Positions 1 through 7,749 of a stretch of 64,000 bases of DNA are shown one piece after another. The stretch spans positions 878,576 through 942,575 of the forward strand of contig NZ_LJJC01000004.1 of the NCBI RefSeq assembly GCF_001420715.1, in the 5' to 3' direction. Under the pieces are notes generated by a model that was given only the letters and a program-made list of their open reading frames with translations, ran no database searches and had not been told where the DNA came from. The DNA comes from Heyndrickxia shackletonii. GTDB taxonomy: Bacteria; Bacillota; Bacilli; Bacillales; Bacillaceae_C. Positions within the stretch are counted from its first letter, which is position 1. The number at the start of each line of letters is the position of its first letter. A program made the translations under genes and the position numbers.

Positions 1-248
1 AGCAATTTCATCGCTTGTTCATACTTTTCTAGTAGTTCGCCTTTAGTGGGGTTATCAGATAATATGGTTGTACCCTCATTTTCCATTAGATCAAGCATTT
101 CATCTTTATATTCATTCATCCACCTTCTAAAGGTATCTCTTGATATTCCCGCCTTTCGGGCAATAGAAGAATGGTTACCCGTTTCTAACGCAAGCCGAAC
201 ATATTTCTTTTTTACATCTTCAATTACATCAATTTTCTTTCCAGGCAT
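1..248 (-). CDS. Transposase N-terminal fragment (helix-turn-helix), cut by window edge
   Basis: The reverse strand reads an open frame starting at an ATG (248) preceded by a good GGGAGGTG ribosome binding site. It continues off the left edge, so only the first 82 codons are visible. The protein begins MPGKKIDVIEDVKKKY and contains a helix-turn-helix of the kind that opens IS-element transposases (HSSIARKAGISRDTFRRW, residues about 27-44), followed by a charged helical stretch. This fits the DNA-binding part of an IS3-like or related transposase. The catalytic domain, if present, lies outside the window, so the family and intactness cannot be judged. Confidence 0.7.
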   Translation of the reverse strand, partial: MPGKKIDVIEDVKKKYVRLALETGNHSSIARKAGISRDTFRRWMNEYKDEMLDLMENEGTTILSDNPTKGELLEKYEQAMKL

Positions 249-772
249 GGGTCTTCACCTCCCTATGAATCATTTTGTATGTTATACATTAAGTGTAAAC
301 CTAAGGTATTATCGTGTCTAAATGATTAAGGGGGCTAAAAAGGAACGGACCGAAACTCTAAAGCAATAGCCCGAAAATTAGCATAAACAGCATGAATTAG
401 GTATTTACTCCTAGATGAAGTGATGCCACATTTTTTTTGATAAGTTTGGGACGAAGAACTTGACCATCCGTCCCTAGCCCCATGCAAAAAGCCCCTTGCT
501 AACTCTTAAACAGCCTTGTACCATTAAAAATAATCAGATAATTATAAGCGCGGATTTTATCTTTTGGGTAGAGATGCTAAGAGAACCCTATGATGATTAA
601 TCTGTATTACATTTTTGTAGTACATTTTAGGATTCATAGGGTTTTGTGTTTCTTTTATCCTAAATGATGCTGCTTTACAATTATTTGTGATTAAGAGAAA
701 CACGAGGACGTTTCTCCTGTTTCATAGAAACGCAAGAAACGTTCCCATGTTTCGAATAGGGGAGGATAAAGA
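249..772. other. Intergenic region with repeats and hairpins
   Basis: No coding frame is convincing here. It holds a dispersed repeat copy (about 334-430), a hairpin pairing AACCCTATGA (583 on) with TTCATAGGGTTTT (to about 645), and a small stem GAGAAAC/GTTTCTC at about 691-712 followed by further GAAAC/GTTTC inverted pairs. The RBS of the next gene (ATAGGGGAGGATAAAGA) lies at 757-772. Confidence 0.5.
334..430. repeat. Dispersed intergenic repeat, copy A
   Basis: This stretch is clearly related to 7580-7690. Shared blocks are GAACGGAC, AAAGCAAT, GCCCGAAAAT, GCATAAAC and AATTAGGTATTTA followed by TCCTAG, in the same order and orientation. Copy A lacks one internal unit of about 22 bases present in copy B. 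It encodes nothing evident and lies between a transposase fragment and a secreted-protein gene. Confidence 0.75.
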
Positions 773-2719
773 ATGGGGAAAGCAAGGTCTTACAAGTGGT
801 TCATTTTTGTTACTTCTTTTGTTTTGACAATGGGAAATGTATTCATTTTCCATACTTCTAAATCAAATGCAACCGAGATTACCTCTGTTCCTAATTTGCT
901 GATTACAGAGGTGGTGCCAGATACAGATAATTATGCAGGTTATGATGCGTTTGAGTATGTCGAAATCTATAATAACAGTAGTCAAGAGATAGACTTAAAA
1001 GGATACCATATACAATCCGGATCATGGAATGTAGAATTGGAAACCTCCACTAAAATTGCACCGTGGGATACGAAGCTTTTTTGGACGAGAAGGCAAGAAA
1101 TTCAGCCTATTACCTTAGAAGCTTTCAATCATAATTACTTCGCATCTTACCAAAGTAAATATGTAGATGAAAGCAAATTAAAGACCTTAGATAATATTGG
1201 TGGGCTGGTTAATAGCAATACGCAGACCGTGTCTGTTTTTGATCCTAATGGTAAGGAAGTCATTCGGGCAAAGTATACGGGCAATGACGTTTTCTTGAAT
1301 AAATCTATTACATTCACCTATCCACAGGATGGCAGCACACAGATGAAAATTCTTTCCGGTAATCAAAAGCCAACACCAGGCTGGATAGATCCTAATCAGG
1401 CACCACCAAGACCAAAACAAGATGAAATCGCACCCAAAGTACCAGCAAATATTAAAGCAAATGCAGGAAACGGGGAAGTATCATTAACATGGGATCAGAA
1501 TCCAGAAACAGACCTCTACCGTTATAATGTGTATAAAAATGGGGCACTGGAGTTCTCGGTATCTCCATCCAAACATGATTTTACACTTTACTCTCTTATT
1601 GGGAATCGGGATGTTACGCTGCAAGTGACTGCGGTTGATACATCGGGGAATGAATCCGAAAAATCCTCACCAATAACGGTTACACCAGAGCATCAAATAA
1701 TTACACAGGAAGAAAGATCTTCGAACGATCGTGATCCTAAATATCAAGGCTTGTGGGATATAAGCAAGGATGGGCCGGTCATTCCCGGATTAGTTCAGGA
1801 TCTTGTTCCGCAAGGGCTGGGATACTATAAGAAAAAGAATTGGCTGCTTACCATTAATTATCTGGATGATGGCAGACCAGGGACATTATGTGTGATTGAT
1901 GCAACAACGGAAAAATTGATTAAATCTGTTGAGTTATATAACGAAGATGGTACGCCATACACAGGACACGCAGGTGGAGTAGCAGTTAGTAAAGACCATG
2001 TTTGGATTTCATCTGAGAATTACTTATTTACATTAAATATAAGTGATTTAGTGTCAGCTCAAAATAACGATGAACTGCAGTTTACTAATCAAATTCCGGT
2101 TCCAGTAGAAGCTGCTTACGATGTATATGATGATGATAATGGAATTCTGTGGGTCGGTGAATTTTACGAACCAAACAGTTATCCAACTGATCCATCCCAC
2201 CATTTGGTGAATCGAGCTGGGGAAATGCAATATGCGTGGATGGTAGGGTATAAGCTGAAGAGCAATTTAGACATGCTTTCCAGTGATCAATGGAATAAAG
2301 AGTCTGGTATGCCGGCAACTCCTGATTATGTTTTATCCACGATTGGGAAGGTTCAAGGGGCAATTGTTCAGAAGAAGGGAATATCTTTAGTTACTTCTTA
2401 TGGAAGAGCTAATGATAGCGTACTTTATCGTTATGAAGCTCCGCTAAAAGAAGAGCCCCATACGCATGTGAAAATAGGTGAAAAAGAAGTTCCACTCTGG
2501 TTCCTTGATGGACAGACAACTAAGCCAAGGGAAAGTATAGTGTCTATCCCAATGAATGAAGGTGCAGTTCTGGTCAAAAGCGACCTCTATGTCTCATTCG
2601 AATCCGGAGCCAACAAATATCGTTACACCGGCACATATCCAAGAGATCGCATGCTAAAGATAGATATGAAAACTTTAATGAAAGATGATAGAGATATGGA
2701 AAAAGAAGAAAGGAAATGA
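773..2719 (+). CDS. Secreted lamin-tail / fibronectin type III protein
   Basis: The 648-residue protein has an N-terminal signal peptide (basic MGKARSYK, hydrophobic 9-28, probable cleavage near residue 34). A lamin-tail domain follows at about 41-165 (LLITEVVPD, then the FEYVEIYNNS beta core). A fibronectin type III domain lies at about 220-305 (APKVPANIKA, VSLTWDQNPE, YRYNVYKNG). The C-terminal 330 residues repeat beta-rich units such as TLCVIDATTEKL and HVWISSENYLFTL, which look like propeller blades. Lamin-tail domains often tether secreted hydrolases, but I see no nuclease motif. The role is unknown, perhaps surface or matrix binding. The start has a strong GGGGAGG RBS. The gene stands alone and is followed by a terminator. 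Confidence 0.75.
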   Translation: MGKARSYKWFIFVTSFVLTMGNVFIFHTSKSNATEITSVPNLLITEVVPDTDNYAGYDAFEYVEIYNNSSQEIDLKGYHIQSGSWNVELETSTKIAPWDTKLFWTRRQEIQPITLEAFNHNYFASYQSKYVDESKLKTLDNIGGLVNSNTQTVSVFDPNGKEVIRAKYTGNDVFLNKSITFTYPQDGSTQMKILSGNQKPTPGWIDPNQAPPRPKQDEIAPKVPANIKANAGNGEVSLTWDQNPETDLYRYNVYKNGALEFSVSPSKHDFTLYSLIGNRDVTLQVTAVDTSGNESEKSSPITVTPEHQIITQEERSSNDRDPKYQGLWDISKDGPVIPGLVQDLVPQGLGYYKKKNWLLTINYLDDGRPGTLCVIDATTEKLIKSVELYNEDGTPYTGHAGGVAVSKDHVWISSENYLFTLNISDLVSAQNNDELQFTNQIPVPVEAAYDVYDDDNGILWVGEFYEPNSYPTDPSHHLVNRAGEMQYAWMVGYKLKSNLDMLSSDQWNKESGMPATPDYVLSTIGKVQGAIVQKKGISLVTSYGRANDSVLYRYEAPLKEEPHTHVKIGEKEVPLWFLDGQTTKPRESIVSIPMNEGAVLVKSDLYVSFESGANKYRYTGTYPRDRMLKIDMKTLMKDDRDMEKEERK

Positions 2720-2835
2720 GTAGACAGCTCCCAAACTCTGTCTCACAAAAATAGTTGACAGACTAATTTAAATATTATATAAATAATTTATCAAACTATA
2801 ATTTTGAGTAATTTTATGGCCGGAGATGAAGAGAT

Positions 2836-2892
2836 GCCATAGTCAGGAAAAACATGTTTCATGTGTTTTTTTGACTATGGCTTTTGTTGTTT
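2836..2892 (+). terminator. Rho-independent terminator after the lamin-tail gene
   Basis: Arms GCCATAGTCA (2836-2845) and TGACTATGGC (2872-2881) pair perfectly, with a further inner stem AAAAACATG/CATGTGTTTTT, and a T-rich tail (TTTTGTTGTTT) follows. The rest of 2720-3061 shows only the run-up to the next gene, with a GGGGGG ribosome binding site. Confidence 0.8.
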
Positions 2893-3061
2893 CTTCATGC
2901 TATTTGATTACTCATAAGTGGGGAAGGGGAAATCTTACTATCATGTGATCTCTCTTTATGAATCGAACATTAATAAACCTTTAACAATCTATTAATACCA
3001 CATTAACACCTTAGTATTATCTTATTCTTGTACTATAAATGAAAATTCAGGGGGGATTTTG

Positions 3062-4429
3062 ATGAGTTTTGAGCATTTGGATTCACCGCAGTTAAAGCGC
3101 TTTCAGCGAAAGATAACGTTATTATCTGCTGCGGGTACTTTTCTGGATGGCTTTGATTTAACGGTTATTGCTGTTGCGATGCCCTTAATTTTGAATCAGT
3201 GGGATATCGGGCCAGGACTGCAAGGGTTGATTACATCATCTGCCGTTATCGGTTCTTTGATTGGAGCGTTATGGCTTGGAAATTTGACGGATAAGTTTGG
3301 CCGCAAAGCGATGTATGTCATTGATTTATTAGCCTTTGTTGTGTTTGCAGCCCTTACCGCTTTTGCTCAAGCACCATGGCAGCTTATACTATTCCGTTTC
3401 TTACTGGGAATCGGAATTGGAGCAGATTATCCGATTTCAGCAACCCTCGTTTCCGAATTTAGTTCAACGAAAAGCCGTGGTAAGCATAGTACCTCTTTAG
3501 GAGCAATGTGGTTTGTAGGGGCCGTTGTTGCTTATATTTTCGGAATTATATTGGAACCGCTTGGACCAAGCGCGTGGAGATATATGTTATTAGTAGGAGC
3601 TGTATTTGCACTTATTGTTTTCTATTTTAGGGTAACACTTCCTGAATCTCCGAGGTGGCTTGCCTCTAGAGGCCGTGAGAAGGAAGCGGAAGAAATTATG
3701 TTTAAAATTACTGGTAAAAAGGTTGTTATCAAACCAAATACGGATAAAAAGCAAAAAATAGGGGATCTCTTTTCCAAAACTTTATTCCGTCGTACATTCT
3801 TCGTTTGCGGGTTTTGGTTCTGTTACGCGGTTGCATATTACGGTATCTCCATGTATTCACCAACTATTCTAAAACCATTTACTCATGGGTCACAAATGAT
3901 GGCGTATATCGGCTCCGGTACAGTTAGTGTGCTGGGACTATTGGGAGCCATTATCGGTATGAATATTGTAGAGAAAATCGGAAGAAGACCGCTTATTATT
4001 ACTTCTTTTACAGGATTATCGATCGCCCTAATTATTTTAGCGCTTAACCCTAGCCCGACGATGGCATTTCTAGTTATTTTATTCAGTCTTGCTGTTTTAT
4101 TCGCGAATATGGGTGGAGGAATACTGAACTTTGTGTATCCAACAGAGTTATTCCCTACAGGTATTCGCGCAAGTGCATCCGGTTTGGCAACTGGTGTAAG
4201 CAGGATTGGTTCTATTTTAGGTATATTAGTATTTCCGCAGCTTGTAGCAGCTTGGGGAAATAGCAAAGCATTATGGCTCTTTGCCGTTGCTGGGTTAGCA
4301 GGCTTGATTATCTCAGCCATTTTAGCACCTGAAACGAAAGGTAAAAATTTAGAGGAACTAAATCAAGATGTAACATCAGCACTGAACAACAAGGCAAACA
4401 TAGGAGGCAATCATGGAAAAATGGCTTAG
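3062..4429 (+). CDS. MFS sugar-porter family transporter
   Basis: A 455-residue integral membrane protein with about 12 hydrophobic segments. It carries sugar-porter signatures: GNLTDKFGRKAM in the 2-3 loop (about 78-89), PESPRWLASRG after TM6 (about 197-207) and PETKGKNLEEL after TM12 (about 426-436). It probably takes up a sugar, polyol or related acid by proton symport; the substrate cannot be read from sequence. ATG 3062 is preferred over the adjacent TTG 3059 because it is better spaced from the AGGGGGG site. Its end overlaps the next gene by 17 bases, so the pair is translationally coupled, and the imported compound is likely the substrate of the isomerase/epimerase. Confidence 0.85.
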   Translation: MSFEHLDSPQLKRFQRKITLLSAAGTFLDGFDLTVIAVAMPLILNQWDIGPGLQGLITSSAVIGSLIGALWLGNLTDKFGRKAMYVIDLLAFVVFAALTAFAQAPWQLILFRFLLGIGIGADYPISATLVSEFSSTKSRGKHSTSLGAMWFVGAVVAYIFGIILEPLGPSAWRYMLLVGAVFALIVFYFRVTLPESPRWLASRGREKEAEEIMFKITGKKVVIKPNTDKKQKIGDLFSKTLFRRTFFVCGFWFCYAVAYYGISMYSPTILKPFTHGSQMMAYIGSGTVSVLGLLGAIIGMNIVEKIGRRPLIITSFTGLSIALIILALNPSPTMAFLVILFSLAVLFANMGGGILNFVYPTELFPTGIRASASGLATGVSRIGSILGILVFPQLVAAWGNSKALWLFAVAGLAGLIISAILAPETKGKNLEELNQDVTSALNNKANIGGNHGKMA

Positions 4430-5180
4430 TCTTTGGTCGATAGGTCAAGAAGGTACATTAAGTGATTTTCAGGCTATTAAAAATGCCGGTTTTGATGGCA
4501 TTGAAATATGGGCAGAGCAATATCGATCGAAGGAATATTTAGATTATGCAAAACAAATGGAATTAAAAATTGGAATCCATCTTCCGTTTCATGATTTAAA
4601 TTTGGCAACTCCCGATTCTGTTGTATATGAAAGAACGTTGAATGTTTTCACAGAATGGTTAGAAACACTAGCTGAATATGGGGGACAGCATGCAACCTTC
4701 CATGGCGGATATGCCTGGTCCTCAGAGGAACGGGATGAAACGCTAGTTCGTGTAAAAAAACGATTGCTGCAGCTGGATGAAAAGGCAAAGCAGTATGGAA
4801 TAGACTTATTATTGGAAAACCTCATCCCGGACAAATTAAACTACTGTCACCACATTGCATCGAATGTAGAGGAATGGTTGGATTTAATCCAATTCGCCAA
4901 CATAAAAGCCTGCTTGGATATCGGACACTTGGCAGTTATGGGGAATGATATGGAAGAGACGATTGGGAAACTGGGCAGTTCTTTAGGTGCTGTTCATTTA
5001 TCAGACAATGACGGGAAGGCGGATCTCCATCAGCTTCCAGGTGAAGGAAATAATCTTTCTAAAGGTTTACACGATTATTTAAAAAATATTGATTTTTCAG
5101 GGCCAGTCGTTTATGAAATTAATCCTTATAAATATTCTTTACAGGATATCTTAAACCACATTGCAAAGGTAAATGTATAA
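4413..5180 (+). CDS. Sugar phosphate isomerase/epimerase (AP endonuclease 2-type TIM barrel)
   Basis: The 255-residue protein has the xylose isomerase-like TIM-barrel pattern: GFDGIEIWAEQY (about 28-39), LLLENLIPDK (about 130), CLDIGHLAVMG (about 168), VHLSDNDGKADLHQLPGEG (about 194) and VYEINPY near the C terminus. The acidic and histidine residues of these motifs would bind the divalent metal. Family members include inosose dehydratases and sugar epimerases, so the exact reaction is open. It is cytoplasmic. It overlaps the upstream MFS gene with a GGAGGC RBS inside that gene, indicating one transport/catabolism operon, and a strong nested terminator ends the unit. Confidence 0.8.
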   Translation: MEKWLSLWSIGQEGTLSDFQAIKNAGFDGIEIWAEQYRSKEYLDYAKQMELKIGIHLPFHDLNLATPDSVVYERTLNVFTEWLETLAEYGGQHATFHGGYAWSSEERDETLVRVKKRLLQLDEKAKQYGIDLLLENLIPDKLNYCHHIASNVEEWLDLIQFANIKACLDIGHLAVMGNDMEETIGKLGSSLGAVHLSDNDGKADLHQLPGEGNNLSKGLHDYLKNIDFSGPVVYEINPYKYSLQDILNHIAKVNV

Positions 5181-5212
5181 AAAAGAATAGCGATAGGAAA
5201 GAGACTTAAGAG

Positions 5213-5280
5213 AAATCCTCAAGCTTTTTACAGGCCTAACTTTTTAGGCCTAATTAAGCTCGAGGATTTTATTTTTTATT
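5213..5280 (+). terminator. Nested double-stem terminator
   Basis: Outer arms AAATCCTCAAGCTT and AAGCTCGAGGATTTT enclose a second perfect stem AGGCCTAA/TTAGGCCT, and the outer stem runs into ATTTTTTATT. This looks like a Rho-independent terminator for the MFS/epimerase pair. It directly abuts the RBS of the next gene, so it could also act as an attenuator for it. Confidence 0.75.
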
Positions 5281-5292
5281 GGAGGTATTAGA

Positions 5293-6096
5293 GTGACAAA
5301 AGGCTTTATCTTTGATTTAGATGGAACGGTGTACTTGGATAATCATATCATTGAAGGGAGTATCGAGACGATTCGGTATTTACGTGAGAACGGACATAAG
5401 GTCGTTTTTTTTACCAACAAGTCCATCTCGACACGCCAGGATTATGTAAAAAAATTAAATGACCTTGGAATTGAGGCAACAATCGATGATATAGTAAATT
5501 CCAATTTTATTACAGCAAAGTATTTAAAGCAGCATATGATTAGCTCTGATGCTGCATATGTGATTGGGGAAAAGGCATTATTGGAGGAATTAAAAGAGGA
5601 AGGCATCCGAATTACCATGGATTCAAATGAGGCAACTTATATTGTCCTTGGTTGGGACCGTGCATTTACCTATGAAAAATTGAATAATGCATATCAAGCA
5701 TGGGTAAAGAATAATGCGGTTATAGTGGCAACTAATCCTGACCGTACATGTCCTGTTGCAGGTGGCCAGCTTCCTGATTGCGCCTCCATGATTGGTGCAT
5801 TAGAAGGGGCAACAGGAGTAGCCATTGATCTTATCATGGGGAAGCCTTCTAAACTTGCGGCGGAAATGGTAGTCAATGAGATTTTACAATTAAACCCAGA
5901 ACAATGCTTTATGATAGGGGACCGTTTAGAAACGGATATTCGAATGGGTAAGGAAAATGGATTAAATACTATTTTGGTTTTAACAGGGATTACCACAATT
6001 GATATGGTGAAAGCTTCAGCAATGAAACCGACTTATATCCTAGAGAGCATAAAGGATATTCCGCATTTACAAGAAATTGTATCAAGTCCTATTTAA
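5293..6096 (+). CDS. HAD-IIA phosphatase (AraL/NagD-like)
   Basis: The 267-residue protein has the HAD motif I FDLDGTVY (D8 nucleophile, D10 acid), motif II FFTNKS (about 39-44), a type IIA cap, the conserved lysine in MGKPSK (about 185) and motif III/IV GDRLETDIRMG (about 210-220). It is expected to dephosphorylate small sugar phosphates or nucleotides in the cytoplasm. Length and motifs fit B. subtilis AraL and related p-nitrophenyl phosphatases, though here it is far from the arabinose genes. The GTG start sits seven bases behind GGAGG. It may act as a detoxifying phosphatase for the preceding sugar pathway, which is inference. Confidence 0.85.
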   Translation: MTKGFIFDLDGTVYLDNHIIEGSIETIRYLRENGHKVVFFTNKSISTRQDYVKKLNDLGIEATIDDIVNSNFITAKYLKQHMISSDAAYVIGEKALLEELKEEGIRITMDSNEATYIVLGWDRAFTYEKLNNAYQAWVKNNAVIVATNPDRTCPVAGGQLPDCASMIGALEGATGVAIDLIMGKPSKLAAEMVVNEILQLNPEQCFMIGDRLETDIRMGKENGLNTILVLTGITTIDMVKASAMKPTYILESIKDIPHLQEIVSSPI

Positions 6097-6114
6097 TGAT
6101 AAAGGGGGATGGAG

Positions 6115-6816
6115 ATGCAGGTAGTTTTGGAACACTTTGATTTAGAAATGCTTATCAAGCTTCTGATATCTGCTATTCTTGGTCTGGCCATTGGCCTTGA
6201 ACGGGAATTGAAAAGAAAACCATTAGGGTTAAAAACAAGTTTAGTTATATCCATCGTTAGTTGTTTATTAACGATTGTCTCCATTCAAGCTGCTTACTCC
6301 TTTCCTTCATCTGATGTGATGAAGATTCAAATGGATCCCCTTCGATTGGCCGCACAAATTGTTTCCGGAATCGGATTTTTGGGAGCAGGAGTGATCCTTA
6401 GGAAAGAGGACGATACCATTTCTGGCCTTACAACTGCCGCAATGGTTTGGGGAGCTGCTGGTATCGGCATTGCAACAGGTGCCGGATTTTATATTGAAGC
6501 GATTGCCGGCGTCGTTTTATTAATGATCAGTGTGGAATTAATTCCTAGTCTCATTAAATTAATCGGTTTTAAAAAGCTTCATTCTAAGGAAATTTTGTTA
6601 AAACTCATCTTAAAGAATCGGGAAGATATTAAAGACGTTATTAAAGCATTACAGGAAAAAGAGATGACGATGGATCATGTCCATATTAAAGAATTGGAAG
6701 ACCAAACTTATTTGCTAGAATTAAAGGTTAGAGTAAGCTATCGTAAAAGCACTTCCGCTATTTATGACGGAGTATCTCAAATTAATAAGATTTATCGAAC
6801 GGAAATTAGCGGATAA
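6115..6816 (+). CDS. MgtC/SapB family membrane protein
   Basis: The 233-residue protein has an N-terminal block of four to five membrane segments with MgtC-family motifs (LGLAIGLERELKRKPLGLKT at about 22-41, GIGFLGAGVILRK at about 83-95, TTAAMVWGAAGIGIATG at about 104-120). A soluble C-terminal domain of about 85 residues is compatible with an ACT-like fold. The family is linked to magnesium homeostasis and inhibition of the F-type ATPase in pathogens, and its role in Bacillaceae is unclear. ATG 6115 is preferred to 6109 because AAAGGGGG directly abuts 6109. It follows the HAD gene by 18 bases and is probably cotranscribed. Confidence 0.85.
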   Translation: MQVVLEHFDLEMLIKLLISAILGLAIGLERELKRKPLGLKTSLVISIVSCLLTIVSIQAAYSFPSSDVMKIQMDPLRLAAQIVSGIGFLGAGVILRKEDDTISGLTTAAMVWGAAGIGIATGAGFYIEAIAGVVLLMISVELIPSLIKLIGFKKLHSKEILLKLILKNREDIKDVIKALQEKEMTMDHVHIKELEDQTYLLELKVRVSYRKSTSAIYDGVSQINKIYRTEISG

Positions 6817-6817
6817 A

Positions 6818-6857
6818 AAAACGAACCATCTCCTTATGCAAGATGGTTCGCTTTTTC
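6818..6857. terminator. Bidirectional terminator between mgtC-like gene and glpP
   Basis: The stem CGAACCATCT ... AGATGGTTCG is flanked by an A run on the left and CTTTTTCT on the right. It can terminate the forward MgtC-family unit and the convergent glpP transcript. Confidence 0.8.
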
Positions 6858-7420
6858 TAAATATCCAAATTCCATAGAGCAGGGTCCCCAGAAGAAATCG
6901 CTAGAGCTCCTGCTTCTAATCCTTGTAAAATTTCCTCTTTTGAGCTAATTAATCCACCGGCAATGATTGGCAGATTTATTCGTGTAGTAAGCTGGTCAAT
7001 GATGCTTGGCATTAATCCCGGCAACACTTCAATCGCATCGGGATTGCATGTTTTGCACATATCAATCCCTTTTTGTATCGCAGTTTTATCAATTAAAAAT
7101 ATACGCTGAATCGTCATCAGCTTTTCCTCTTTTGCGTATTTAATTAAGGAATTTTTCGTTGTAATGATCCCGGTCGGTTTCCAGCATTGCGCTATATATT
7201 TGATGGCACTCTTTGTATTGGAAAGGCCTTCTATAAAATCAATATGAATAAATATCTGCTTTTTTGCCTTCTTTAATCTGTTCAGATGGTCTGTCATATT
7301 TAGCAGATTACCTGTTAAAAGAAATACAATATTAGAATTGCTTGTAATCGCCTTATCGATATCCTCTTCATTTTTAATAGAGGCGATTACTTGTGACTGA
7401 ACTAGATCGACTATATTCAT
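6857..7420 (-). CDS. glpP: Glycerol-3-phosphate responsive antiterminator GlpP
   Basis: The 187-residue cytoplasmic protein has the GlpP TIM-barrel signature: IFIHIDFIEGLS, QRIFLIDKTA, IEVLPGLMPSII, PIIAGGLIS and SSGDPALW at the C terminus. In B. subtilis GlpP binds glycerol-3-phosphate and the glpD leader mRNA to prevent termination. The frame is open further upstream to 7492, but ATG 7420 has an AAGGAG site nine bases away and gives the normal family length, so I place the start there. It lies downstream of glpD on the same strand, separated by a repeat-rich gap. The leader hairpin in front of glpD is its expected target. Confidence 0.88.
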   Translation of the reverse strand: MNIVDLVQSQVIASIKNEEDIDKAITSNSNIVFLLTGNLLNMTDHLNRLKKAKKQIFIHIDFIEGLSNTKSAIKYIAQCWKPTGIITTKNSLIKYAKEEKLMTIQRIFLIDKTAIQKGIDMCKTCNPDAIEVLPGLMPSIIDQLTTRINLPIIAGGLISSKEEILQGLEAGALAISSGDPALWNLDI

Positions 7421-7749
7421 CAGATGCATCTCCTTGTCAGTTCGGGTATATATTCCTGTTTCGACAATCGAAATGAAATTTCCTCCTTCCATCGTTAAAT
7501 TTGTGGGACAGGGGACCGGACCCTTTGTCCCACAGATTTACTAAACCGACCTTCACTTGCGAGCAATGGTCCGAAACGTGTAATGAACGGACTGAAACCC
7601 TTAAGAAACAGCCCGAAACTCAAAAGCAATGGCCCGAAAATGGGCATAAACCGCCCTAATTAGGTATTTAGTCCTAGGTGTGTACTGCCCCAAATCTCAC
7701 CGATCCAATCTTATTTTTTCAAAAAAGTTGGAATCAGGGGATCTGAGCT
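7421..7749. repeat. Repeat-rich gap: palindromic element and dispersed repeat copy B
   Basis: A palindromic element at 7502-7534 has arms TGTGGGACA and TGTCCCACA around a GGGGACCGGACCC core. From about 7580 to 7690 lies copy B of the dispersed repeat at 334-430. Copy B contains an internal near-duplication (CTGAAACCCTTAAGAAACAG next to CCGAAACTCAAAAGCAATGG). No gene is seen except the longer alternative N terminus of glpP. Confidence 0.7.

Noticed and set aside
46-321. Forward open frame over the left-edge transposase
   Set aside because: The reverse strand encodes a helix-turn-helix protein with a good RBS. The forward frame has no RBS and an implausible composition.
3883-4320. 145-codon reverse frame inside the MFS gene
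   Set aside because: It is the antisense shadow of a well-supported membrane protein gene, with no start signal of its own.
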